Assembly (NCBI GenBank): GCA_964630665.1
Contig: CAZVVN010000030.1
Span: forward strand, 1 to 34,963
Source: UBA9619 sp964630665
Lineage (GTDB): Bacteria > Pseudomonadota > Gammaproteobacteria > Arenicellales > UBA868
DNA: 34,963 nucleotides
Reading direction: 5' to 3'
In this document: piece by piece, positions 23,656 to 32,413 of the stretch
Layout of the letters: each line of letters starts with the position of its first letter
How positions within the stretch are numbered: position 1 is the first letter of the stretch
Program-made: the position numbers and the translations under genes
Notes under the pieces: model-generated
Told to the model about the DNA's origin: nothing
The model's database searches: none
The model's input: the letters and a program-made list of their open reading frames with translations, nothing else

Positions 23656-26376
23656 TCATTGGTTTTTCGCTGGCACTGGAGTCATTTTTTTGGGAGTCGT
23701 TTTGCTGCCTGCTTTCTTTTTTCTGGGGCTCTTCCGGGGTTTCACTGCGGCTTGGGTCACCCACGCGCCGTTTCGATAAAAGGCTTTCCAGCCTGTCGCC
23801 TTCTTGTCTACTTCAGTCAATACATACTGCTCTTTGGTCTTCCGACTGTAACGAATTTGTGCCTTGTTTCCCGCGGGGTCTGTTACTGGGGCGCTCGCCA
23901 GAAACTGGTGCTTGGGATCGAGTTGTTCCTTGACGGTAAGTATTTCCTCAACCAGCGGCGCCCGGGTCTCACGGTTCCTCGGAAACTGGCTGGCTGCAAG
24001 AAAAATGCCCTGCGCACCGTCGCGCAACAGATAGAAATCATCGACCTTCTGACACGGCAGATGAGGCATCGGGATTGGATCAGCCCTGGGTGGGGCCGCC
24101 TCGCCATTTCTCAGGAGTTTTCGGGTATTTTTGCAGCTTTCTTTGGTGCAACCAAAATATTTGCCAAATCGGCCGGTCTTCAACTGCATCTCGAAACCGC
24201 ACTTATCACATTCCAGAACCGGCCCATCATAACCTTTTAGTCGGAATTGCCCCTGCTCGACTTCAAAACCGGGGCAATCGGGGTTGTTTCCACAGATGTG
24301 GATTTTGCGTTGTTCATCGATCAAGTAAGTATCCATGACGCTGTTACAGATTGAACAACGGCGCCTGTCGATCAACCGCCTTGCCTCCATTTCTTCATCC
24401 AGTGAAGCGTCCTCGACCTCGTCCCCTGCCGCCAGGTTCAATGTCTGCTTGCAGCGTTCTTTCTGCGGCAGACCATAACCCGAACAACCCAGGAATATTC
24501 CCGTTGTCCCGTTCCGTATCTGCATATGCCTGCCACAATTCGGACACTCAATATCGGTATCGGTAGGCAGGTTGGCACGCATCCCACCAATTGCATTTTT
24601 GCCTTCCCCTTGTCCTTCTGCTGCTTCCAGTTTCTGCTTGAAATCGGAATAAAATTCATCTAGGACAGACTTCCAGTTCTTGTCGCCACTGGCAATGTCA
24701 TCCAGCGTTTCTTCCATCTCAGCAGTAAAACCGTAATCCATGAGGTCCCCGAAATTCTCATTCAGGCGGTCAGTCACAATCTCACCCATCTTTTCTGAGT
24801 AGAAACGGCGATGAATGATCCTCACGTAACCCCGGTCCTGAATGGTGGAAATGATCGATGCATAGGTCGACGGCCTGCCAATACCGAGCTTTTCCAGTAT
24901 TTTTACCAGGCTGGCTTCGCTAAATCTTGCTGGCGGCCTGGTAAAATGCTGCTCTGGATTCAGCTTCTGTAGGGCTAAAACCTGACCGATTTCAATGTCT
25001 GGAAGTTCCTGATTTTCCTGTCTACCCGTCGGTGGTAGCACACGGGTGTGACCGTCAAACTGCAGAATTCTGCCTTTGGCCCGGAGCTCAAACGGGCCCG
25101 ATGTCACGACCAGCGTTGAACTGAGGTATTGTGCGGGCGTCATCTGGCAGGCCAGAAAATAGTTTCGAATCAGATCATAAAGGCGCCGCTGGTCAGGCTC
25201 TGTTGGAACGGACTCCCCCTCCCTGGTGACATCCGTCGGGCGAATAGCCTCATGTGCCTCCTGGGCACCTTCCTTGCTGGCATAGAAGACTGGGCTCTTA
25301 GGCAGGTATTCCTTGCCAAAATGAGCCAGGATAAATTTACGACAACTCCTCACGGCATCGTTACTGAGATTTGTCGAATCGGTCCGCATATAAGTGATGT
25401 AACCTGCTTCGTACAGCCGCTGCGCGAGCATCATGGTCTTCTTTACAGAAAACCCCAACCGGGTGCTGGCTGCCTGCTGCAGTGTTGAGGTCACCAGGGG
25501 CGGATTCGGTTTTGACCTTGTTGGCCGGTCATCGCGAGCCGCAACTTGATAGCGACTTTCGTGCAACTGCGCTAACGCCTGATCCGTCTGCTCTTTGCTG
25601 GTAGGCCGGAAATTTTTTCCGTTTTCCTTCACGACCTGCAGCCTTAACTGTTGTTCGGCATACGCTGTATCTGCGTACACCTCCCAGTACTCCTCGGGAA
25701 CAAATGCCCGAATTTCACGCTCGCGATCTACCAGTAAGCGGACGGCCACCGACTGCACCCTGCCTGCTGAAAGACCGCGGGCTATTTTTGCCCACAGCAA
25801 GGGCGAGAGCATGAAACCCACGACCCGATCCAGAAAACGGCGGGTCTGCTGAGCTTCAACCTTGTGACTATCCAGTTGGCCGGGTTGCCCAAAAGCCTGC
25901 TGAATAGCTTTCCTGGTGATCTCGTTGAAAACCACCCGCCGGTAACGGCTGTCATTGCCACCTATGATCTCTTTTAGATGCCAGGCAATGGCCTCTCCTT
26001 CACGATCCAGATCAGTTGCGAGATAGATCGTCTCAGTGTGCTTGGCAAACTTACGCAACTCGTCTACGACCTTGGTTTTATCCGGCAGAATCTCATAGGT
26101 AGCCCGCCAGTCATTCTCAGGATCTAACCCCATATTCTTGACAAGATTACTTTGTGCTTTTTCTTTCTTGTGCCGCGCTTTGACATGTGGCGGCATTTTC
26201 CGTGTCAAGGCCGCCTGCCTGGCTCTCTCTTTTGGGTCAACCTTGCTTCCCCGGCCACTGACTGGCAGATCCCGAACATGGCCAACACTGGACTTGACGA
26301 CAAATTCACTGCCCAGATACTGGCTGATGGTCTTCGCCTTGGCCGGCGACTCCACGATGACTAATGACTTACTCAT
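23656..26376 (-). CDS. topA: DNA topoisomerase I
   Basis: 906 residues, type IA; relaxes negative supercoils. The TOPRIM domain has Glu9 (VIVESPAKAKTI) and the metal-binding DLDREGE (122-128). The catalytic tyrosine is Tyr329 in GYITYMRTDSTNLS. Three C-terminal zinc-finger modules follow (CPNCGRHM...CKQTLNL, CSICNSVMDTY...CPGFEVEQG and CDKCGFEMQ...CKNTRKL). Then come topoisomerase C-repeat-like segments and a lysine-rich tail (KPRKSPRKKKAGSKTTPKK). The Shine-Dalgarno AGAGGA is just ahead of the ATG. The 190-base gap to dprA contains no smg gene, which often stands there in relatives. Confidence 0.98.
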   Translation of the reverse strand: MSKSLVIVESPAKAKTISQYLGSEFVVKSSVGHVRDLPVSGRGSKVDPKERARQAALTRKMPPHVKARHKKEKAQSNLVKNMGLDPENDWRATYEILPDKTKVVDELRKFAKHTETIYLATDLDREGEAIAWHLKEIIGGNDSRYRRVVFNEITRKAIQQAFGQPGQLDSHKVEAQQTRRFLDRVVGFMLSPLLWAKIARGLSAGRVQSVAVRLLVDREREIRAFVPEEYWEVYADTAYAEQQLRLQVVKENGKNFRPTSKEQTDQALAQLHESRYQVAARDDRPTRSKPNPPLVTSTLQQAASTRLGFSVKKTMMLAQRLYEAGYITYMRTDSTNLSNDAVRSCRKFILAHFGKEYLPKSPVFYASKEGAQEAHEAIRPTDVTREGESVPTEPDQRRLYDLIRNYFLACQMTPAQYLSSTLVVTSGPFELRAKGRILQFDGHTRVLPPTGRQENQELPDIEIGQVLALQKLNPEQHFTRPPARFSEASLVKILEKLGIGRPSTYASIISTIQDRGYVRIIHRRFYSEKMGEIVTDRLNENFGDLMDYGFTAEMEETLDDIASGDKNWKSVLDEFYSDFKQKLEAAEGQGEGKNAIGGMRANLPTDTDIECPNCGRHMQIRNGTTGIFLGCSGYGLPQKERCKQTLNLAAGDEVEDASLDEEMEARRLIDRRRCSICNSVMDTYLIDEQRKIHICGNNPDCPGFEVEQGQFRLKGYDGPVLECDKCGFEMQLKTGRFGKYFGCTKESCKNTRKLLRNGEAAPPRADPIPMPHLPCQKVDDFYLLRDGAQGIFLAASQFPRNRETRAPLVEEILTVKEQLDPKHQFLASAPVTDPAGNKAQIRYSRKTKEQYVLTEVDKKATGWKAFYRNGAWVTQAAVKPRKSPRKKKAGSKTTPKKMTPVPAKNQ

Positions 26377-26565
26377 AGTCCTCTGTAATAAGATAGATCT
26401 TCTCTGGTACTGCGAAGGCTGCTAGCGCGCCATGGGAAAGAAGTCGATTTTGCACCGAACGAGCATCCGACCGATCGATAAAGCAGTAATTCATTGGACC
26501 TTTTACGATCAGTGCACACTCGTCTCTGGGGCAGGGCCGACTCAATTCTGGCTGATATCGTCACT

Positions 26566-27648
26566 TTAACTCACCGTACGAATGTATCCACCTGGACAAC
26601 TGCGCACTTCTCCTGACAGTTCCTTCTTTATCAGCATGGCGCAAATCTTAGTAATCGTCAAACCGCTCCGCTCGACGATCTGGTCTAAAGTCGTTGGGAC
26701 GTAGTCCACGGCCTGGAGCAGGAGGTTCTGTTCAATCACGGACTCCGGGGATCGATCCTCACTGAACCCCGCCTGGCCCAGCGATGGCAGTTCCGCGTAG
26801 ATGTCGTTAATCGACTCGACCAGTCGTGCACCGTCTCTAATCAACAGGTGCGGGCCCCGAGACAGTGGGGAATGAATGGAACCAGGCACAGCAAATACAT
26901 CTCGCCCCTGCTCGGCGGCCAGCCTGGCAGTGATTAAACTTCCGCTCCTTGACGCTGCTTCAATAATGAGGGTTCCCAGTGTCAGGCCACTGATCAGACG
27001 GTTTCTGTGTGGAAAGTGATATCGACGCACTCCTGTTCCCGGAGGATATTCCGAGATCAACAATCCGTCTCGATAGACCCGATCGGCCAAGGCAGCGTGG
27101 CAGCGTGGATAGACAACATCGAGGCCTGTGGCACAGACAGCAACAGTCGAGCCACAAGCTTCAAGAGCCCCGTAATGCGCGGCGCCATCAATTCCCGTTG
27201 CCAGCCCGCTAACTACAACAGCCCCTCCAGTCGAAAGTTGCCGAGCGATGCCATGGGCAATCTCTCGACCGATAGGGGTCGGGTTCCGACTGCCGACGAT
27301 CGCCAGACCTTCGCGACCCAGCAGTGAAGGATTACCCGCGGTGTACAGCACGAGCGGTGGATCTGGAATCTGTCGCAGTAAGGGGGGATAGCCAGCCTCC
27401 GATATACCGATGACACCCCGCTCACCGCCACCGAGCCAGCTGCAATCTTTATCAACCGCAGCCGCGTCGGCGTGGGACTCGAGGGTCATTCCCGGAGCGA
27501 AAGCTTTTCTGGCAGCATTTGACAGTTCGCTCAAATCAACAACAAGCGCATCATTAGGATCGGGGAATCGATCGAGTATCGCCTGCTTGACAACGTCTGG
27601 TAATCGGGCCCGCGCGATCTTTACCCAAGCCCTTAAATTCTTTCGCAT
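26566..27648 (-). CDS. dprA: DNA-processing protein DprA (Smf)
   Basis: 360 residues. DprA binds incoming single-stranded DNA in the cytoplasm and loads RecA during natural transformation. A SAM-like N-terminal region (LPDVVKQAILDRFP) leads into the extended Rossmann fold with GYPPLLRQIPDPPLVLYTAG, then AIVGSRNPTPIGREIAHGIA (about 117-136) and VVVSGLATGIDGAAHYGALE (about 146-165). FPHRNRLISGLT and VPGSIHSPLSRGPHLLIRDGA follow. A winged-helix C-terminus (TLDQIVERSGLTITKICAMLIKKEL) completes the long form. It lies between tsaP and topA. Its presence next to type IV pilus genes is compatible with competence but does not prove it. Confidence 0.96.
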   Translation of the reverse strand: MRKNLRAWVKIARARLPDVVKQAILDRFPDPNDALVVDLSELSNAARKAFAPGMTLESHADAAAVDKDCSWLGGGERGVIGISEAGYPPLLRQIPDPPLVLYTAGNPSLLGREGLAIVGSRNPTPIGREIAHGIARQLSTGGAVVVSGLATGIDGAAHYGALEACGSTVAVCATGLDVVYPRCHAALADRVYRDGLLISEYPPGTGVRRYHFPHRNRLISGLTLGTLIIEAASRSGSLITARLAAEQGRDVFAVPGSIHSPLSRGPHLLIRDGARLVESINDIYAELPSLGQAGFSEDRSPESVIEQNLLLQAVDYVPTTLDQIVERSGLTITKICAMLIKKELSGEVRSCPGGYIRTVS

Positions 27649-27754
27649 ATGACCGTCCTTGGTCAGCGTATGGTTGAACCTTAGTATTACAAGCGGTGAG
27701 ATCCTCCAAATCTGCCTCTAAAACACCCTGTTCGTGACGATAAAATAGTTCGCA

Positions 27755-28777
27755 TCATACCGACGGGCTGGATACTCGGTCGAGCAGGTGGACAGCCCGG
27801 TCGGCCTTGATGATGAGTCCGTAACTGACCTTTTCAAACACCTTGAAGACCATCAAGTAGGCAGACGGTAATTCGGGCAATCTGATGATCTGACCAGTCG
27901 AGGGGTTCTTGCTGACCTCTCCCCCACGGTTCACCTGTACAATGTCACCACGCTTGATTCCATCTTCATGACCCAGCGAAACTATCACTACGGACAACAC
28001 ACCCACCGTACTGAGTCCGTCACTGATTCCGACGATGTGCCCGGCCACCTCGCTATCCGGTCTACGCGGATAAAAATAAGGCAACCCGATTTCATCTGCC
28101 ACGGGCAGCAGCCGGTCGCCCGGTTGGATTTCCTCCCGGCTTTCAATGATTTCCAACGTACCGACCGGCCCACTTGAGATCAAACTAGCTGTCCCTAGAT
28201 GCCTGGCTGGTCTTCCCAGATCTTCACCTGTTTCGGGGTCGGAGAATGAGTCGCCGGGACGAATGACGCGATAGCGGCCGTTGTCCGAAGCGGGCAGGTC
28301 TTGCGCATAAAACCGATGGAACTGACCGAGAACAATGTCACCTTCAACTCCGATGATTACATGGCCGGCACTTCTTAATTGCTCCGCATCAAGCATTTGT
28401 GGATACACCAGAAAAGGCTGAATAGCATCGGGGGCAATACTCGGCACCGGTTTCCCCTTGGAGACAATGCGGACCTGCGGAGTTAATTTTTCGACCCGCA
28501 GCACTTTTAGTTCCACACCATCGGTGTGGGAACCCAGGATCAGCACATCACCAGCGTACAGCTCTTCCGGATTTTCGATCTGAGGATTTTGGATGAGGAT
28601 TTCCGGCCAGCGCCAAGGCTCGGTGAGAAAGCGTGATGCAATACTCCACAGGGTGTCCCCTTCGCTGACCGTATAGATCACCGGTGATCCGGGCTTGAGG
28701 ACGAGTTCGCCGGCCTGGCTTGGGGCTGTCAGTAACAGCAGGACAGTCACGATTAGCCCAGAAAATACTTTGATCAT
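27755..28777 (-). CDS. tsaP: LysM-domain protein, TsaP-like pilus secretin anchor
   Basis: 340 residues from the chosen ATG at 28777. That start gives a clean signal peptide (MIKVFSGLIVTVLLLLTAPSQA) and has GGGAG a few bases upstream. An in-frame start at 28846 would put 23 charged residues ahead of it. The LysM domain (YTVSEGDTLWSIASRFLTEPWRWPEILIQNP, about 36-80) binds peptidoglycan. The long C-terminal part (IGVEGDIVLGQFHRFYAQDLP onward, with PGDRLLPV and RGDIVQVNRGG) matches the FlgT-like region of TsaP. The locus dprA-tsaP / def-fmt-rsmB equals the Pseudomonas PA0020 region as I know it. TsaP ties the PilQ ring to the cell wall. Confidence 0.85.
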   Translation of the reverse strand: MIKVFSGLIVTVLLLLTAPSQAGELVLKPGSPVIYTVSEGDTLWSIASRFLTEPWRWPEILIQNPQIENPEELYAGDVLILGSHTDGVELKVLRVEKLTPQVRIVSKGKPVPSIAPDAIQPFLVYPQMLDAEQLRSAGHVIIGVEGDIVLGQFHRFYAQDLPASDNGRYRVIRPGDSFSDPETGEDLGRPARHLGTASLISSGPVGTLEIIESREEIQPGDRLLPVADEIGLPYFYPRRPDSEVAGHIVGISDGLSTVGVLSVVIVSLGHEDGIKRGDIVQVNRGGEVSKNPSTGQIIRLPELPSAYLMVFKVFEKVSYGLIIKADRAVHLLDRVSSPSV

Positions 28778-28981
28778 CCGCCTGTTGCTCCCACACCTAT
28801 TTCCTGTTTGTCTCGCCTTGATCTTACATCGATCATCAGACCACAAGTACAGCCTGGTATGGAATTCCGCTAGAATTCACGAATCAGGCTACCAATTTTC
28901 GGATCAGATGGCGCCTAGTTTAGAGGTAATGACGGTTCCATTCCAAGAGAACAAAGTCACAGTTCTCATGCAAAGACCCTA

Positions 28982-29518
28982 ATGGCACTGCTTGACATTC
29001 TGCTCTACCCAGATCCTCGACTGCGGAAACAGGCCAAAATGGTCGAGGCGGTTGATCAGAAGATCACCCAGCTGGTTGATGACATGGCCGAAACCATGTA
29101 CAACGCCCCAGGCATAGGTCTGGCAGCAACCCAGGTCAATGTTCACAAACGAGTTATCGTGATGGACGTTTCCGAGCACAAAGACCAACTGATGGTGTTT
29201 ATCAATCCAGTGATTGAAGAACAAACCGGTGATACCGAAACCGAGGAAGGATGCCTCTCTGTCCCCGGGGTGGTGGCGCCGGTACGCCGGGCCGAGAGTG
29301 TCGTGATCGGAGCGCTGGACCGCGACGGCAGACATTTCAAACTGGAAGCTTACGAATTACTTTCGGTTTGTGTGCAGCATGAAATCGACCACTTGGATGG
29401 CAAGGTCTTTGTCGACCACCTGTCGCGCTTGAAACAGGATCGAATCCGCAAACGCCTGTTGAAGGAAGGGCGAGGCAGCAGTGAGATCGACCGACATAAC
29501 AAGGTCGTAGCTTACTGA
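28982..29518 (+). CDS. def: Peptide deformylase
   Basis: 178 residues. It removes the formyl group from nascent proteins. The three family motifs are present: GIGLAATQVN (about 43-52), EEGCLSVPG (about 88-96, Cys is a metal ligand) and QHEIDHLDGKVFVD (about 131-144, both His are metal ligands and Glu is catalytic). The ATG overlaps a TAA as TAATG. The Shine-Dalgarno is weak. It is followed by fmt with 23 bases between, the classic def-fmt pair, and is divergent from tsaP. Confidence 0.97.
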   Translation: MALLDILLYPDPRLRKQAKMVEAVDQKITQLVDDMAETMYNAPGIGLAATQVNVHKRVIVMDVSEHKDQLMVFINPVIEEQTGDTETEEGCLSVPGVVAPVRRAESVVIGALDRDGRHFKLEAYELLSVCVQHEIDHLDGKVFVDHLSRLKQDRIRKRLLKEGRGSSEIDRHNKVVAY

Positions 29519-29541
29519 CCCGCTCGGATATCTCTTTACCC

Positions 29542-30495
29542 GTGTCGCTTCGCGCGGTTTTTGCAGGCACCCCTCGCTTTGCTGCGGTCAGCCTGCAGGC
29601 GTTGTTGAATTCGTCAATTGATATTATGGCTGTCTACACACAGCCGGATCGACCTGCCGGCCGTGGCCGTGCCCTGCGGCAGAGCCCTGTAAAAGCAATG
29701 GGGGCAGAAGAAGGCCTACCGATAAGACAACCTCAGATGCTCGCCAATGAAGCCGATCATCTGACCGCACTAGCGCCTGATATTCTGATTGTTGTCGCCT
29801 ACGGCCTGATCCTGCCCAAAGAGATACTGAAGATCCCAGCGCTCGGCTGCATCAACGTGCATGCCTCTTTACTCCCACGCTGGCGTGGCGCTGCTCCCAT
29901 CCAGCGCGCGATCGAGGCAGGCGACCGTGAAACCGGCATCACCGTGATGCAGATGGATGAAGGACTTGACACTGGTGCCATCCTGTCGCAGGTCGCCACA
30001 CCTGTATTCGACGCTGACACTGCGGCCTCTCTTGATGATCGACTGGCCAACCTGGGCGCAACGGAACTTGCCAGAATCCTGCCGCATATAGCACAAGGAA
30101 ATTGCCAATCACGGCCGCAGCAGTCCGAGGCCGCCTGCATCGCAAAAAAAATCAGCCGGTCTGAATCCAGCCTGAACTGGCGGCTACCTGCGGTAATCCT
30201 AGAAAGGCGAATCCGGGCTTTTAACCCCTGGCCCTTGACCCGAACCAGCCTGAATGGTGAGACCTTGCTGGTCCTTAAGGCTGGCCTCGGATCGAACCAG
30301 AACACGGCTTTACCTGGCACCGTTATCCACGCCGGCAGAAACCTGCTTCGGATTCAGACCGGCGAGGGCACCCTCGACCTCCTTGAAATACAGGTGCCAG
30401 GTCGGAAACCAGTGGCTGTGAAGGCGTTTCTAAATGGACATCCGATTCAGACCGGTCAACGCTTCGACTGCGATCCTGCCCATGCCGACGGCTGA
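29542..30495 (+). CDS. fmt: Methionyl-tRNA formyltransferase
   Basis: 317 residues. It formylates initiator Met-tRNA using 10-formyl-tetrahydrofolate. The start reads GTPRFAAVSLQALL. The catalytic region NVHASLLPRWRGAAPIQRAIEAGDRETGITVMQMDEGLDTGAIL (about 108-151) has the Asn, His and Asp of the folate-dependent formyl transfer family. The C-terminal OB-like tRNA-binding domain (RIRAFNPWPLTRTSLNGE onward) is complete. The first codon is GTG (29542). The end overlaps rsmB by up to 62 bases. Confidence 0.96.
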   Translation: MSLRAVFAGTPRFAAVSLQALLNSSIDIMAVYTQPDRPAGRGRALRQSPVKAMGAEEGLPIRQPQMLANEADHLTALAPDILIVVAYGLILPKEILKIPALGCINVHASLLPRWRGAAPIQRAIEAGDRETGITVMQMDEGLDTGAILSQVATPVFDADTAASLDDRLANLGATELARILPHIAQGNCQSRPQQSEAACIAKKISRSESSLNWRLPAVILERRIRAFNPWPLTRTSLNGETLLVLKAGLGSNQNTALPGTVIHAGRNLLRIQTGEGTLDLLEIQVPGRKPVAVKAFLNGHPIQTGQRFDCDPAHADG

Positions 30496-31771
30496 GGCCT
30501 GCGCCGTAGCAGCAACCATCGTAGACGACGTGCTGTCACGTGGGCGAACCCTTGGCAGTGCCGCTAGAGACAGGCTGCGGACCACTCGGTCCGAAGGCTG
30601 GCCTGAGATACGCGAGATCGCCTGGGGCAGCATTCGATGGACATATCGCTACCGACCGCTCCTCCGGTACAGGTTGCATAAACCTGTTCGCCGGCGAGAG
30701 TCAGTTCTGGAAAACCTGATGTTATGCGCACTGTATCAGTATGATCATCTGGATGAGCCAGAATACGCAATCACATCCAGCACTGTGGATGCCGCGGGCA
30801 TTTTGGGCCACGAGCACGCCCGCCAACTGGTCAACGCAGTTCTGCGTTCGCACCTGCGGGATCGGAATCCCGACTTTGAAACGAACGCAGAGTTCCGTTA
30901 CGCCACACCCGAATGGCTATTGTCCGCAGTTCGCCGAGCCTGGCCGGACAACTGGCAGGAAATTCTGGATAATTTCAATCTTCACCCCCCATTGTCACTG
31001 CGCGTCAACCCGCGCCACAATTCCAGGGAAGCCTACTTGGTACGACTCGAACAAGCGGGACTGAGCGCTTGTCCTTCGCAACTCAGTCCCTGGGCCGTGA
31101 CATTGGAAAAACCAGTTCCGGTCGCCAGGCTTCCGGGATTCGCTGACGGTGAAGTGTCTGTTCAGGACGCAGCAGCACAGCTGAGCCCCCTGCTGCTGGG
31201 AGCGCTCGAGAACACCCGCGTACTCGATGCCTGCGCTGCACCTGGCGGTAAAACGGGACAGCTTGCCGAACTCACTGAAGAAGGATTCTTTCTCAAGGCT
31301 CTCGACATGCCTGACCGCATTCATCTGATTGAAGAAAATCTTCAACGCCTTGGCTTGACTGCCCAGATCAGCGCAGCAGATGCGACCCAACCCGACCAAT
31401 GGTGGGATGGCGAACCTTACGATGTGGTGCTACTGGATGCTCCGTGCAGCGGCAGTGGTGTAATTCGCCGTCACCCGGACATCCGGGTACTGCGCCGGAG
31501 CTCCGACATTCCAGCCCTATCCGACAAGCAGCTGCTCTTGCTGCGACGACTCTGGCCACTGCTTAAGTCCGGTGGGCGCCTTCTCTACGTGACTTGTTCG
31601 ATACTGCCGGCCGAGAACGATGATCTAGTCGATACCTTCCTGAAACTCGAGCCTGAGGCCAAGATCAGCAGGATTGAATTCAGCCATGGCATCGAGACCC
31701 GGCTCGGTCACCAGTTCCTGCCCGGAAAACAAGGAGACGGGCTCTACTATGCTATGCTGCATAAGCATTGA
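30434..31771 (+). CDS. rsmB: 16S rRNA (cytosine-967-C5)-methyltransferase RsmB
   Basis: 445 residues from this start. It methylates C967 of 16S rRNA with S-adenosylmethionine. An N-terminal NusB-like RNA-binding domain (about 20-160) is followed by the Rossmann methyltransferase domain. The SAM motif is LDACAAPGGKTGQLAEL, the catalytic cysteine is in DAPCSGSGVIRRHPDIR, and a second cysteine is in VTCSILPAEND. The ATG at 30434 has GAAGG 9 bases upstream. The alternative ATG at 30482 would shorten the overlap with fmt to 14 bases and still keep the domain, but has no visible Shine-Dalgarno. The end is 69 bases before the DUF4390 gene. Confidence 0.95.
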   Translation: MDIRFRPVNASTAILPMPTAEACAVAATIVDDVLSRGRTLGSAARDRLRTTRSEGWPEIREIAWGSIRWTYRYRPLLRYRLHKPVRRRESVLENLMLCALYQYDHLDEPEYAITSSTVDAAGILGHEHARQLVNAVLRSHLRDRNPDFETNAEFRYATPEWLLSAVRRAWPDNWQEILDNFNLHPPLSLRVNPRHNSREAYLVRLEQAGLSACPSQLSPWAVTLEKPVPVARLPGFADGEVSVQDAAAQLSPLLLGALENTRVLDACAAPGGKTGQLAELTEEGFFLKALDMPDRIHLIEENLQRLGLTAQISAADATQPDQWWDGEPYDVVLLDAPCSGSGVIRRHPDIRVLRRSSDIPALSDKQLLLLRRLWPLLKSGGRLLYVTCSILPAENDDLVDTFLKLEPEAKISRIEFSHGIETRLGHQFLPGKQGDGLYYAMLHKH

Positions 31772-31840
31772 TGGGTCTGGTGCCAGATTACCCGTATAAT
31801 CCAATTCGGTCTCCTGATCGGGCACTTTGACCATTTACCC

Positions 31841-32413
31841 GTGACACAGGCAACATCACTACGGGCTAAGCACTGGCCTACAGTATCAGTTGTGATGTTC
31901 CTGTTCCTGCTGCCACCATACGCACTCGCCGATTTTCAGCTTCTGGCGGGCCAGTCCCACATATCGGCAGGTTTTCTCGAGACCGAGGTGTTGCCGTCGA
32001 TCACACTCAGCCCCCGGGCAGCCGAGGCTCTGGTCAAGGGCATACCCCTGACAATCAACCTGGATGTTCGCCTCTACAAGAAGACGAGATTCTCATGGCA
32101 CAGTCAGATCGCTGTCTGGCAATATCCGCTCAGAATTCAATATCATGCGCTGTCAAACCAGTTTACGCTGACCCGACAATCGGAGAACGATATAGAGGTG
32201 TTCCCGACACTGTCGGAAACCCTCGATGGAGTCGGCACCTTGCGGATACGGGAAGCAATTCCAGGAACAATGAAATCCGATCAGCCACTTCAGGTCCGCG
32301 CGCGCATCACGCTTGACCACCGGGTCCTTCCGGGGCCGTTGCGGCTCATGGTCTTTTTCTTTCCCTCATGGCAGCTGACCGGCGACTGGCACCGATGGCA
32401 GGTTACCCGCTGA
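31841..32413 (+). CDS. DUF4390 family exported protein
   Basis: 190 residues starting at GTG. A signal sequence with a hydrophobic core (VSVVMFLFLLPPYALA, cleavage before DFQLL) points to the periplasm. The rest looks like an all-beta domain (ISAGFLETEVLPSITLSPRAAEAL, LTINLDVRLYKKTRFSWHSQI, YPLRIQYHALSNQFTL) and ends in PSWQLTGDWHRWQVTR, which fits DUF4390. No biochemical role is known to me. Genes of this family commonly stand between rsmB and an NtrY-like kinase, as here, and the kinase gene overlaps it by 46 bases. A periplasmic partner to that sensor is a reasonable guess. Confidence 0.8.
   Translation: MTQATSLRAKHWPTVSVVMFLFLLPPYALADFQLLAGQSHISAGFLETEVLPSITLSPRAAEALVKGIPLTINLDVRLYKKTRFSWHSQIAVWQYPLRIQYHALSNQFTLTRQSENDIEVFPTLSETLDGVGTLRIREAIPGTMKSDQPLQVRARITLDHRVLPGPLRLMVFFFPSWQLTGDWHRWQVTR

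Noticed and set aside
23641..23691. T-rich stretch and a possible CAGCG/CGCTG stem after ponA as a terminator
   Set aside because: The stem has only 5 pairs over a loop of about 25 bases, and the T-run lies within the topA C-terminal coding sequence (lysine-rich tail).
26373..26564. A 63-codon minus-strand ORF between dprA and topA
   Set aside because: Arginine- and serine-rich with no family resemblance, overlaps the topA start, and does not look like Smg.
28871..28876. TAGAAT as a -10 box for def
   Set aside because: No acceptable -35 at 16-18 bases and no extended -10; not strong enough to list.
28695..28981. Plus-strand ORF ending at the def start codon (TAATG)
   Set aside because: Most of it is antisense to tsaP and it lacks any recognisable domain; the TAATG junction is probably chance.
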